Source: Salisediminibacterium beveridgei
GTDB lineage: Bacteria; Bacillota; Bacilli; Bacillales; Salisediminibacteriaceae
DNA: 64,000 nucleotides
Reading direction: 5' to 3'
Assembly: GCF_001721685.1 (NCBI RefSeq)
Contig: NZ_CP012502.1
Coordinates: forward strand, 2,480,001-2,544,000
This document shows, in pieces, positions 1 through 8,084 of this stretch (position 1 is its first letter; each line of letters starts with the position of its first letter). The translations under genes were made by a program, and so were the position numbers. The notes beneath the pieces are model-generated. The model was not told the origin of the DNA. It worked only from the letters and a program-made list of their open reading frames with translations, and did no database searches.

Positions 1-716
1 AGCCACCACATACCTGTTGACAAATAGCGCATCGATTCCGATAAAATAATACCGATTGCCGGTTCATGCGGAGACAGGCCAAATCCTAAAAACGTAATGG
101 CAGCTTCATGCATGATTGCATGCGGAAACAGTAACACAAGACCGACAATCAGTTGGGGCCAAAGGTGAGGTAACATATGATATCTCATAATCCACAGCCT
201 TGATTTCCCGAATTGACTCGCCGCTTCAATATAAGGCTGTGATTTCAATTGCAGTACTTCACTTCTGATCACCCGGGCCAAACTGGGCCAATGTGTGAAT
301 GCGATGCCCACGACGATGCCTTTAAATCCTCCGCCTAATGCAAAAGAAATGAGGATCAACGTGACGAGGTGGGGCACACTCAAGAACAGATCAATGAGCC
401 ATTTAATCATGCTGTCAACGGTCTTTCCAAGGGTCGCTGCACAGACACCAAGAATCAGGGCAATGATTGCACTTGCCCCGGCAGCAAGCATGCCTACCCC
501 CAGGCTTAATGTCAGTCCTTTCAGCGTCCTGGTGAGCATATCCCTTCCCAGCCAGTCCGTCCCAAACGGATGCAACCAGCCTGGAGCCTGATTCCGGTTC
601 GTCAGTTCCGTCGTGATCCGTTCATCGCCCAGGATCAATCCACCCAGAATGACAGCAAGGATCAGTGAACTGCTCACTGCAATGACAACAAGCGTCTTCT
701 GTCGAATATTCAGCAT
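1..716 (-). CDS. nikC: Nickel/oligopeptide ABC transporter permease (NikC/DppC type), partial
   Basis: Second membrane subunit of a nickel/dipeptide-type importer. The reading frame starts with MLNIRQKTLVVIAV and runs off the left edge of the window, so only about 238 residues are present. An N-terminal membrane segment is followed by the family hallmark HPFGTDWLGRDML and then by several hydrophobic helices. The EAA loop reads EAASQFGKSRLWIMRYHMLP, the contact site for the ATPase subunit. The start ATG shares one base with the nikB stop (TGATG), so the two are translationally coupled. The nickel assignment rests on position next to CO dehydrogenase and hydrogenase maturation genes; sequence alone cannot exclude a peptide substrate. 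The nikD/nikE ATPases should lie outside the window. Confidence 0.88.
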   Translation of the reverse strand, partial: MLNIRQKTLVVIAVSSSLILAVILGGLILGDERITTELTNRNQAPGWLHPFGTDWLGRDMLTRTLKGLTLSLGVGMLAAGASAIIALILGVCAATLGKTVDSMIKWLIDLFLSVPHLVTLILISFALGGGFKGIVVGIAFTHWPSLARVIRSEVLQLKSQPYIEAASQFGKSRLWIMRYHMLPHLWPQLIVGLVLLFPHAIMHEAAITFLGFGLSPHEPAIGIILSESMRYLSTGMWW

Positions 717-1693
717 CACACAATCCTCCCCTCTTTAATTCGAGGGTCTACGATTGTATAAATCAAATCGGCAATCAAGTTTCCAACAAACACAAAGACC
801 GTTGTGAACAATACAATGCCAAGGAGTAACGGCACGTCTCCCTGAAGACCTGCTGCAACCGTTGCCTGCCCAAGTCCAGGGTACGAAAATACCTGTTCCG
901 CCAGAATCGCTCCACCAAACAGTTCTCCGAATGACGCGAAATGAAGTGAAACCGCCGGCAGAGAAATGTTACGAATGCCATGGCGGAAGTATAACGTCAG
1001 TCCGCTCTCCCCTTTTGCTCTGGCGAAGAGGATATAATCGCTCGTCATCACATCGACCAGTTTTTGTCGGGTATGCAGTGCCACATTGGCTACACCCAGA
1101 ATGCTAAGGGCCAGAGCAGGAAGAATCAAATGGCGAATCCGGTCGGCAAAAGTGACATCCACTTCGAGAACACCCTGAGGCACACCCATTCCCACAGGAA
1201 ACCAGCCGAGCCAGACGGAAAAAACAATCAATAACAAAAGTGCAAGCCAAAATGTCGGTGTTGAAGCAAGGGTCAAACAATACCATTTAATGATTCGGTC
1301 CGTCCATGTTCCTTCCTTCATTCCTGCAATGGAGCCCAGGATGAAACCAAACATTCCGGAAAACAGCCAGGCTGCGCCCATCAATGCCAGTGACGCCAGA
1401 AAACGCTCGGATATCACATCAATGACGGGCTGGCGATGGATCATTGAATTGCCAAAATCACCTTGAATTAATAATTGCGCCCAACTGACATACTGTTCGA
1501 CCGGCGTAGCTTCAAGTCCCCACCGCTCAGCAATTTCTTCACGCTGATCTGCGCCCACCAGCATCATGTCTGCGCCGATATATGCCTGAACAGGATCGAC
1601 GGGTGAAGCATTTGCAAGCCAAAAAGAAACGACACTGACGGCAATGAGCAGTGACGCAAGCTTAATTGATTTTCGTAAAATAAACCTACTCAC
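716..1693 (-). CDS. nikB: Nickel/oligopeptide ABC transporter permease (NikB/DppB type)
   Basis: First membrane subunit of the nickel/peptide importer, 325 residues with the start chosen here. An N-terminal membrane helix is followed by a periplasm-side domain and five more hydrophobic helices; the EAA-type loop FARAKGESGLTLYFRHGIRN contacts the ATPase. The frame stays open to an ATG at 1753 that overlaps nikA by 29 bases but has no ribosome site. A GTG at 1693 lies 31 bases after the nikA stop, has GAGGG eight bases upstream, and gives the family-typical beginning SRFILRKSIK. GTG codons at 1708 and 1699 are other options. Adjacent to nikA and coupled to nikC. Confidence 0.88.
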   Translation of the reverse strand: MSRFILRKSIKLASLLIAVSVVSFWLANASPVDPVQAYIGADMMLVGADQREEIAERWGLEATPVEQYVSWAQLLIQGDFGNSMIHRQPVIDVISERFLASLALMGAAWLFSGMFGFILGSIAGMKEGTWTDRIIKWYCLTLASTPTFWLALLLLIVFSVWLGWFPVGMGVPQGVLEVDVTFADRIRHLILPALALSILGVANVALHTRQKLVDVMTSDYILFARAKGESGLTLYFRHGIRNISLPAVSLHFASFGELFGGAILAEQVFSYPGLGQATVAAGLQGDVPLLLGIVLFTTVFVFVGNLIADLIYTIVDPRIKEGRIV

Positions 1694-1724
1694 CCTCACT
1701 GCCCTCACTGCCTTTCTCTCATCT

Positions 1725-3338
1725 TCAATCGTTCGCGTTAAAATGCCATTCATTTATGTTTTCTGTAATCGGCCAGCCATGACCGTGGGGTTGTATTTTC
1801 AGTTCACCCGTTTCCAGTCCTTCCCGGACAAGATAGACGTGATCGAGATTGACAAGCCAGGCCCAGGGTGCATCGCCAAGCGCACTGAATCCGGTCTCCC
1901 CATCCCATTGGGCGAGTTCCCAGTATTCCGTTGCCTTCTCCTCGGTCTCTGCGAGAAGCGCTTTTTCCATATATGCATCGACTTGTTCATTTTTATAATA
2001 GCCTGCATTGTACCAGCCGGCACCTTTCATCGTACTGCTGTAAAGATGATACATTTCCAGGGGATTATAACTTCCCCAGCCAAGCAAAACCGCATGCTCG
2101 TGCATGCTTCGTTCGATTTCATCCCAGCTTTTCCCTTCAACAATCACGTCAACGCCAAGTGGCTGAAGCCTATCACTGACAGCAATCGAGAGCGATTGTC
2201 TGACCTGGTCACTTGCAGGGTAAAGCAGTTTGAATTGAAGCTTCAGCTCTTCTTTTTCGAGAATCCCATCTCCTGAATGATCCATCCACCCATCAGCTTC
2301 AAGTAATTCTTTCGCTTCGGCCATACGGTTATCCTCAACCGTCGTATCTTCATTCCACCACGGCAAACCATCATTGACTGAGTGGGCTATACTGCCATAG
2401 CCTTCAAGCACGCCTTCTACCAATGCTTCCCGGTCAAGGGCCATATTGATGGCTTTTCGTACAGCTTCCTGACTGGTGACATCATTCCCTATTGGGTATC
2501 CTTCATCCGTGAATTCCCCACTTTCGACCATTGGAAAACTGATGCCGCGGTTATCAACACTTTCGAGGGAGACAATCTCCATTCCCTCAACGTCATCGCT
2601 TGCAAAACTTGGCGGGATCGCAGCGATATCAACATCTCCCCGCCTGGCCGCAGCAAAGGCCGCATCTTCTGCAAGGAACAGGAACGTCACCTGATCAAAA
2701 ACCGGCTTTTCGCCATAAAAATGTTCATTGACTCCGACAATCAGCTGTTGCCCTTTATCCCACTGGATAAACTCAAAGGGTCCTGAACCAATCGGTGCTT
2801 CTGCGTAATTTTCATCGTGTGCATGTTTTGGGACAATCCCGGTTGTCACCAGTGAATGAATGAACGTGGATTGTGGTTCATGAAGGGTAAAATCAACAGT
2901 GTCACCCTCCGCTTCGACAGTATCCAGATTCGTCAAATCAACCACTGATGCACTTTCTTTGGCTGTTTCAAATGTATAGACGACATCATCAACTGTCAAT
3001 GGTTCCCCGTCGGAAAAAACGACATCTTCCTGAATCGTCACTGACCAGACGTAACCGTCATCGGTCACTTCATAATCTGTTGCGAGGTCCTTTCCGATTG
3101 AGAAATCCACTTCTCTTGTTAATAGCGTACTTTGAAAGAGTGGTGAACCGTAACGTCCCCATCCTGTGGTGGGATCAAAACCGTCATCAGGCTCTCCGCC
3201 CAAGGCGAGAGTCAGGTTCGTTTGATCATTATCTTTCCCCTCTGATGCATCGCCGGCAGTCTCTTTACCCTCATTCATTCCGCAGGCTGTTACTGTCATG
3301 AATAAGATCACGCCACCTGCTGTCAGTCTTCCCTTCAT
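1725..3338 (-). CDS. nikA: Nickel/oligopeptide-binding lipoprotein of ABC importer (SBP_bac_5)
   Basis: Extracellular substrate-binding protein, 537 residues, anchored as a lipoprotein: the N-terminus MKGRLTAGGVILFMTVTAC has a lysine/arginine start, a hydrophobic stretch and a lipobox ending in TAC. The body has the family 5 solute-binding fold (for example FETAKES and GSGPFEFIQWDKGQQL). The open frame extends upstream, but the ATG at 3338 is chosen because GGAGAG lies eight bases before it and the signal peptide begins there. It follows cooC after 88 bases containing a hairpin. The location after cooS-cooC implies nickel uptake for the CODH C-cluster and the hydrogenase; peptide or other chelate binding cannot be excluded from sequence. 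Confidence 0.85.
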   Translation of the reverse strand: MKGRLTAGGVILFMTVTACGMNEGKETAGDASEGKDNDQTNLTLALGGEPDDGFDPTTGWGRYGSPLFQSTLLTREVDFSIGKDLATDYEVTDDGYVWSVTIQEDVVFSDGEPLTVDDVVYTFETAKESASVVDLTNLDTVEAEGDTVDFTLHEPQSTFIHSLVTTGIVPKHAHDENYAEAPIGSGPFEFIQWDKGQQLIVGVNEHFYGEKPVFDQVTFLFLAEDAAFAAARRGDVDIAAIPPSFASDDVEGMEIVSLESVDNRGISFPMVESGEFTDEGYPIGNDVTSQEAVRKAINMALDREALVEGVLEGYGSIAHSVNDGLPWWNEDTTVEDNRMAEAKELLEADGWMDHSGDGILEKEELKLQFKLLYPASDQVRQSLSIAVSDRLQPLGVDVIVEGKSWDEIERSMHEHAVLLGWGSYNPLEMYHLYSSTMKGAGWYNAGYYKNEQVDAYMEKALLAETEEKATEYWELAQWDGETGFSALGDAPWAWLVNLDHVYLVREGLETGELKIQPHGHGWPITENINEWHFNAND

Positions 3339-3383
3339 ATCATGATCTCTCCATTCAGCTGCATGTATTTTTAATCGAAAAGG

Positions 3384-3407
3384 AGGACTCGCAATGAATG
3401 GAGTCCT
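3384..3407 (-). terminator. Hairpin between cooC and nikA, possible attenuator
   Basis: A 7-bp perfect stem AGGACTC/GAGTCCT with a 10-base loop lies in the cooC-nikA gap. On the minus strand it is followed by CCTTTTCGATTAAAA, a weak U-tract. It could be a partial terminator lowering nikABC expression relative to cooSC, or an RNA-processing or stability hairpin. Confidence 0.45.
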
Positions 3408-3426
3408 TCTGTTGATCTCTATAAAG

Positions 3427-4224
3427 TTAGATGAGTTGCCGATTAATTTTACTTGAGAGCGAGGAAAGCATCGACTCACATGTTTGTTTCAGATCATCGT
3501 CAAGCTGCTCATAGATCGATGCATGTGCTTCATCTGCTTCGATGAAAACCGGATGGTATGGAATCGTTCCAATCACATCTTCTTCAGGAAAATTATCCGT
3601 AAAAGTGGAGCCATTCGTCTCAATCCATTTATTTTTGATCACAAAACAGTCATTGATCCCGATATCGAGTGCCAGCTGTTTTACTGCATTTGCTGTTTCA
3701 ATACTTCTTTTCCCTGGTTCAACAACGATCACAAGGGCATCAACGCTTTGTGCTGTTGAACGGCCCAAATGTTCCAGGCCTGCTTCGAAGTCAATTACCA
3801 GGGCATCTTCATCTTCTGTGACCAGGTGATTGAGTAACGTTTTTAAAAGGGAACTTTCAGGACAGGCACAGCCGCTTCCGCCTTTGTTGGCATTCCCCAT
3901 CTGCAGCAGGTGAATATTGTTTCGTGTAATCGTGTATTGTTCAGGAATATCATCCACTTTCGGGTTCAGGGCAAACCAGCTGCCCTGTACGCCTGGTTCA
4001 GCACCCGTCTTCTTTTTGATCAGCTCACGATCGTCGGCGATGGTTTTCGTCCGGGATAATTCAGTCGGATCAAACCCTAAAGCCATGCCTAAGTTTGCGT
4101 CAGGGTCTGCGTCGACGGCCAGTACCCGATGACCTTTTTCCTGAAGCAGATTGGCAAAAATAGCCGACATAGTTGTTTTCCCTACCCCGCCTTTACCGGA
4201 GAAAGCGATTTTCAGCTGCTTCAT
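3427..4224 (-). CDS. cooC: CO dehydrogenase nickel-insertion ATPase CooC
   Basis: P-loop ATPase of the MinD/SIMIBI class that loads nickel into the C-cluster of CO dehydrogenase; 265 residues, the usual length. The N-terminus carries the deviant Walker A GKGGVGKTT, followed by the switch motif DADPDANLG. A CAC pair (GSGCACPESSLL) matches the nickel-binding CXC of CooC dimers, and VIDFEAGLEHLGR is the Walker B/switch II region. The ATG overlaps the cooS stop by four bases (ATGA), with GAGGAGG seven bases upstream inside cooS, so translation is coupled. The match of this gene directly behind cooS leaves little doubt about its role. Confidence 0.95.
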   Translation of the reverse strand: MKQLKIAFSGKGGVGKTTMSAIFANLLQEKGHRVLAVDADPDANLGMALGFDPTELSRTKTIADDRELIKKKTGAEPGVQGSWFALNPKVDDIPEQYTITRNNIHLLQMGNANKGGSGCACPESSLLKTLLNHLVTEDEDALVIDFEAGLEHLGRSTAQSVDALVIVVEPGKRSIETANAVKQLALDIGINDCFVIKNKWIETNGSTFTDNFPEEDVIGTIPYHPVFIEADEAHASIYEQLDDDLKQTCESMLSSLSSKINRQLI

Positions 4225-6173
4225 GTCGTGGCCTCCTCTACAGTACTCAGTCCGAGTAATTTCCGTTTCATATCAATGCGTTCGATCAATTTTTCAGCTG
4301 CCAGAACCGGGTCTGGCTCATAAATGAGTTTCCCGCCAAATAATCGATCCGTCGTGACTTCCTCATCGCCCCGATTTCCCGTTAAGGTATGAGTGACCAG
4401 ACTGGATCCGGATACTTGCGGATCTACACCGACATGGACATCCACCCCGTGACTGATGAAATAGGTGCCGATTGATAATGCTTTGGGATTATGTGTTTCA
4501 GGACAACTTCCTACAACCGGAATATCAGAAATTGCGATGTCCAATTCATCTGCGAGGGCTTTTAACAAATCCGCAGGGCGTGAATTATCCACGCAGCTGC
4601 CCATATGAAGAGCCGGCGGCAGTGAAGGCAAACCAGCCTGTTCACCGAGCAGTTTCAGCACTGATTTAACACCTTCTCCGCATTCTTTGACGCCATCTGG
4701 ATTCATTAAGCCGTTTTTCGCCAGGGAATGGGCTGTGCAGCCTGTGGTCAGGACAAGCACATCTTTTTTCATCAATTCTTTCGCAACAGTCACATTGCCT
4801 ACATCCTGCTTCTCTCTTGGATTCGTGCAGCCTACCATGGCTGCAATCCCTCTGATTGTACCATTCTTCAGAGCATCAATCAGCGGTTGAAGCGGTTTTT
4901 CTTCATTTAATTTTGAAAGGACATCGGTAATCTGTTCGGCAGAGAATCCGGCATATGCTTCCACTGTGTCTTTTGGAATCGATACATTCTGATGATCCCG
5001 GTTGGCATAGTTTTTGATCGCTTTTTCAACGATTTCTTTTGCTGCTTCATCGGCATGTTCCGGTTCAAAATCCACATGCGTGGCGCCTGCAATTTTCACG
5101 TGTCCAAGCGTTGTGATGATTTCTGTATGATAACATTCGGCCACCTGTTGAATCCCGGGCATGATGCATTGGATATCCACGACCATAGCCTCGAGTGCTC
5201 CGGATACAATCACGAGCTCCTGCGAGGAGAAACTTGAAGCAATCGAAACACCCTGTCTCATCAGCAGTTCATTGCCTGAACAGCAAACGCCAACGATGTT
5301 GATTCCTTCTGTTCCGGCGGCTTTTGCCTGGTCGTCAAGCTTTCTGGCCCATTCAACGACCTTTTCTGAAAGAAGGGGAATGTGACCGTGAACAGCAATA
5401 TTGATTTTGTTTTCATCGAGTACACCCAGCGAATAGTTTGCTTTGACGGCTTGAGGAGTACCGAACAGCACGTCCTGCAAATCTGTTGAGAGATGCAGAC
5501 CGCCGTAGCCATCAACAATTCCCAAGTTAATGCCACCTAAGAGCAGGTTGATCGGATCGGCATCACTTCCCATGGCTCCCCGTGTGACGGCTTTGGCGAT
5601 TTCGAGATGAGAATTGACCGGAGCTAATCCGAGTGATTGCCACTTTGCAACTGATTTCTCCTGACCTCTGAAGCTCACCCAATTCATCGTGCCTTCTGGT
5701 CTTTGAAAATCTTCCAAAGCTTTCAACGCCACGTCCTTGGCGACTTCGTTGACCGATTTTCCCTCTACGGAAAGGTTGAGACCTTCGGCAATTCTGTAAA
5801 GTTTACCGACATCTTTAATGTGATAAGGCGCTTTTCCTTCGGCTGTGTGCAATAAGGCGAGGGCTACTTCTCTGGCATGTTCGGCATGTGCTGCCGTTCC
5901 TTGAATCAATGAATTCATGAAATTCCGGGCGACGATCGTGTCAGCATTCGCTCCGCAAACACCTCGTTGAGGGCCTTTCCCGTTCGGCTGAATCCGGCAG
6001 GGTCCTTCAAGACAGAGACGGCAGCACACACCTGCAGATCCGAAGGGGCACCTCGGAGACATCTGATCTGCACGGTCGAATGCCGTTTCAACCCCTTGTT
6101 CCCGGGCTTTGCCAAGCATATCCTGGACCTGAACGTCCATTGACACATCAACAGGATTTCTTGTTTTGGCCAT
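4221..6173 (-). CDS. cooS: Anaerobic Ni-Fe carbon monoxide dehydrogenase catalytic subunit CooS
   Basis: Catalyses CO + H2O to CO2 + 2 electrons + 2 protons in the cytoplasm. With the ATG at 6173 (AGGAG eight bases upstream) it is 650 residues, within the family range. Cys42 and Cys50 fit the intersubunit D-cluster; Cys51, Cys54, Cys59 and Cys73 fit the B-cluster. All expected C-cluster ligands are visible in order: His in AVHGHIPLL, then Cys in GVCCSGNE, DIQCIMPG, MVGCTNPR, TTGCTAHS and GSCVDNSR. The open frame continues upstream, but those 28 residues lack a ribosome site and do not fit the family. No CooF ferredoxin gene is adjacent, so the electron acceptor is not obvious. It is preceded by a CooA-like operator and followed by cooC. 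Confidence 0.96.
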   Translation of the reverse strand: MAKTRNPVDVSMDVQVQDMLGKAREQGVETAFDRADQMSPRCPFGSAGVCCRLCLEGPCRIQPNGKGPQRGVCGANADTIVARNFMNSLIQGTAAHAEHAREVALALLHTAEGKAPYHIKDVGKLYRIAEGLNLSVEGKSVNEVAKDVALKALEDFQRPEGTMNWVSFRGQEKSVAKWQSLGLAPVNSHLEIAKAVTRGAMGSDADPINLLLGGINLGIVDGYGGLHLSTDLQDVLFGTPQAVKANYSLGVLDENKINIAVHGHIPLLSEKVVEWARKLDDQAKAAGTEGINIVGVCCSGNELLMRQGVSIASSFSSQELVIVSGALEAMVVDIQCIMPGIQQVAECYHTEIITTLGHVKIAGATHVDFEPEHADEAAKEIVEKAIKNYANRDHQNVSIPKDTVEAYAGFSAEQITDVLSKLNEEKPLQPLIDALKNGTIRGIAAMVGCTNPREKQDVGNVTVAKELMKKDVLVLTTGCTAHSLAKNGLMNPDGVKECGEGVKSVLKLLGEQAGLPSLPPALHMGSCVDNSRPADLLKALADELDIAISDIPVVGSCPETHNPKALSIGTYFISHGVDVHVGVDPQVSGSSLVTHTLTGNRGDEEVTTDRLFGGKLIYEPDPVLAAEKLIERIDMKRKLLGLSTVEEATT

Positions 6174-6213
6174 TAATACCACTCCTACTTTTATTTTTGT
6201 AAGCCTTTTCATA

Positions 6214-6224
6214 AAAGTAACATA
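6214..6224 (-). promoter_or_regulatory. Candidate -10 region of the cooS promoter
   Basis: On the minus strand the stretch TATGTTACTTT contains two overlapping -10 candidates. TACTTT (6219-6214) would place the start site near 6207, with the CooA-like operator centred at about -41.5, the class II activator position. TATGTT (6224-6219) would give about -36.5. No good -35 box is seen, as expected for an activator-dependent promoter. Confidence 0.45.
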
Positions 6225-6240
6225 AAGAAAATCTGTTGTT

Positions 6241-6256
6241 TGTCGCCCAGCAGACA
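6241..6256 (-). promoter_or_regulatory. CooA-type operator upstream of cooS
   Basis: The minus strand reads TGTCT-GCTGGG-CGACA, an inverted repeat with the same half-sites and 6-base spacer as the published Rhodospirillum rubrum CooA consensus TGTCA-N6-CGACA (9 of 10 half-site bases). It lies 68-83 bases before the cooS ATG, and the gene immediately upstream encodes a CooA-like protein. Binding is inferred, not shown. Confidence 0.65.
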
Positions 6257-6257
6257 T

Positions 6258-6350
6258 TTTCTTAATCGTTTAAGATAATTTACGCACGTTAAAAGATAAG
6301 TGCAAATAAGGCTTTCGCCATTGCATTTAGCGGAAAGCCTGGTTTTCTTA
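6258..6350 (-). repeat. Intergenic hairpin repeat, copy C
   Basis: On the minus strand this begins AAGAAAACCAGGCTTTCCGC and continues to AATGGCGAAAGCCT, then TTTGCACTTATC and TTTTAACG. It matches copies at 17355 and 25678 in order and spacing. AGGCTTTC (on the plus strand 6309-6316) pairs with GAAAGCCT (6333-6340), so it may also terminate transcription of the CooA-like gene, whose stop codon it overlaps. Confidence 0.6.
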
Positions 6351-6986
6351 ATGTTTTAAGTGGTCATACAATTTTTCGATTTCCAGAATCGTTATCTTTC
6401 TGGATTTAAGAGAAATCCATCCCCATTCCTGAAGCTCTTTGAGGATTTGATTCACTGTTTGTCTCGAACATCCGACCATGGCAGCGATTTCTTCCTGTGT
6501 TAAACCCAATGTCAAATGTACTTTTCCTTTCTCTGTTTCACTGCTTTTTTCTGCCATATAGACCAGGGTATAGATGATCCTTGTCTGTACATTATGAAAG
6601 ACAAGACCTTCGATGATATTAAAGGAATGATGCAGTGTTTTACCCAGCAATTTCAGGACTTTAACCGCAAAAACCGGCGATGACTGCAACATGGTTATGA
6701 TCGTCTCTTTCGGTATGATCTGCAGTTCGGTATCTTCAATTGCTATCCCAACGCCGCGTGCATGGCCGCTGTAAATATCCCCTTCACTGAGAATGACAAC
6801 GGTGTATTCCTGTCCATCAATCGATTCAAAGGAAACTTTGATGCTTCCGGACTTCACATAATAAAAGTGGTCCGGATTGGATTGGGAATGAAAGACGATC
6901 GCACGCTTTTCATAGGAGGAAACTGGATGATTCGAGTCATGCTGATCCTGGAATAAATGTGAGCTGTTCTTATTGAGATCGTTCAT
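6348..6986 (-). CDS. cooA: CooA-like CO-sensing transcription activator (CRP/FNR family)
   Basis: Heme-dependent CRP-family activator, 212 residues. The N-terminal cyclic-nucleotide-fold domain contains GDIYSGHARG; its His75 aligns with CooA His77, the heme ligand released or retained on CO binding, while the redox-switch Cys75 of R. rubrum CooA is Ser73 here. The linker helix IIEGLVFHNVQTRI resembles CooA closely. The C-terminal winged helix has the recognition helix CSRQTVNQIL, sharing RQT(V) with CooA homologues. The ATG at 6986 has GGAGGAG seven bases upstream; a longer frame to 7040 lacks one. It follows hypE by 55 bases and precedes cooS, whose promoter has a matching operator. An FNR role is unlikely because no N-terminal Cys cluster exists. 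CO sensing itself is inferred. Confidence 0.82.
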   Translation of the reverse strand: MNDLNKNSSHLFQDQHDSNHPVSSYEKRAIVFHSQSNPDHFYYVKSGSIKVSFESIDGQEYTVVILSEGDIYSGHARGVGIAIEDTELQIIPKETIITMLQSSPVFAVKVLKLLGKTLHHSFNIIEGLVFHNVQTRIIYTLVYMAEKSSETEKGKVHLTLGLTQEEIAAMVGCSRQTVNQILKELQEWGWISLKSRKITILEIEKLYDHLKH

Positions 6987-7041
6987 GGTGTACTCCTCCA
7001 AGCTGTATTCTAAATAACAATCAGTATAGCATAAGTTCATG

Positions 7042-8064
7042 TCAGCAGATTCTTGGTAATTGAATTTCAGGGAGCCTCCGCTTAACTTTGTCCACTCCCA
7101 GAGCAGTCCTCAGAAACAATCGTCCTTCAGGACACTCAACGTGTTTTATATGGCCGATGATTGCAGCTTGCTCTCCGAGAGGATGGGCTTTCATCGTTTG
7201 TAACACCCGTTTGGCCTCATCTTTTTTTACAATCATCACGACTTTCCCTTCGTTCGCAACATACAAGGGATCGTAGCCAAGTAAATCACAAGCCCCTTTT
7301 ATCGGTGGGGATAAAGGAATTTCCTCCTCTTCAAGAACCAGATCCAGATGTAAATCCGAGCATGCTTCAATCAATGTTGTAGCCAGTCCCCCGCGTGTCG
7401 CATCCCGCATAAACTTCAAAGCAAAAGGATGGGTTTCGCGTAAATGGTGAATGAGATGATTGAGAGACGCACAGTCTGACTCGACTTCATTCGTGATCGG
7501 CAGATCCTCTCTCAACGCCATAAGGGTCATGCCATGATCGCCAACGGTCCCATTCACCAGTATCACATCGCCTTCTTCGATTGCGGGTATCCCGGAGTGA
7601 TTTTTATCACAAAGCCCCACACCTGTGGTATTGATAAACAAGCCGTCACAAGCGCCGTGCTCAACGACTTTTGTGTCTCCTGCAATGATTTTGACATTGG
7701 CTTTCCGGGCTTCTTCGGCCATGGATAAAACAATTTGTCTCAGTTCATCGACGGAGAAGCCCTCTTCAATGATCAGTCCGCAAGTGAGCCACTTGGGCGT
7801 AGCAAAAGATACCGCCAGGTCATTAACCGTTCCGGCAACAGCTAGCTTTCCAATATCTCCTCCGGGGAAATGGCGGGGGCTGACAACGAAACTGTCCGTC
7901 GTAATTGCAAGCCGGTTTGCATCACAGTGGACCAGTGCCGCATCCCACTTTGCTTCTTCATGATGTTCAAATGCTTGCACAAAAATATCCCGGATTAAAT
8001 CATGTGTTTTCTGTCCGCCGTCGCCATGAGCGAGGGATATAAAGTCAGATCCTATTCTTATCAT
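7042..8064 (-). CDS. hypE: Hydrogenase maturation factor HypE (carbamoyl dehydratase)
   Basis: Dehydrates the thiocarbamate made on its own C-terminal cysteine by HypF, giving the thiocyanate that becomes the CN ligands of the [NiFe] iron atom. It has 340 residues of the PurM/AIR-synthase fold: GSDFISLAHGDGG near the start, the ATP-site strand AITTDSFVV, and GDTKVVE. The protein ends with PRIC, the invariant acceptor Cys340. Ribosome site AGAAGG precedes the ATG. It lies 20 bases after hypD and 55 bases before the CooA-like gene in the same transcription direction. Confidence 0.97.
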   Translation of the reverse strand: MIRIGSDFISLAHGDGGQKTHDLIRDIFVQAFEHHEEAKWDAALVHCDANRLAITTDSFVVSPRHFPGGDIGKLAVAGTVNDLAVSFATPKWLTCGLIIEEGFSVDELRQIVLSMAEEARKANVKIIAGDTKVVEHGACDGLFINTTGVGLCDKNHSGIPAIEEGDVILVNGTVGDHGMTLMALREDLPITNEVESDCASLNHLIHHLRETHPFALKFMRDATRGGLATTLIEACSDLHLDLVLEEEEIPLSPPIKGACDLLGYDPLYVANEGKVVMIVKKDEAKRVLQTMKAHPLGEQAAIIGHIKHVECPEGRLFLRTALGVDKVKRRLPEIQLPRIC

Positions 8065-8084
8065 ACGACGTCACCTTCTCTCTG

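Noticed and set aside
1644..2276. 210-residue open frame on the plus strand
   Set aside because: Antisense to nikA and the start of nikB; no supporting signals.
3339..3426. Nickel riboswitch or NikR operator before nikA
   Set aside because: Apart from the short hairpin I see no czcA/NiCo-type aptamer features and no NikR-type GTATGA-N16-TCATAC palindrome.
6348..6986. FNR identity for the regulator between hypE and cooS
   Set aside because: FNR proteins carry a cysteine cluster for a [4Fe-4S] centre; this protein has only one cysteine, in the recognition helix, and matches CooA around the heme ligand.
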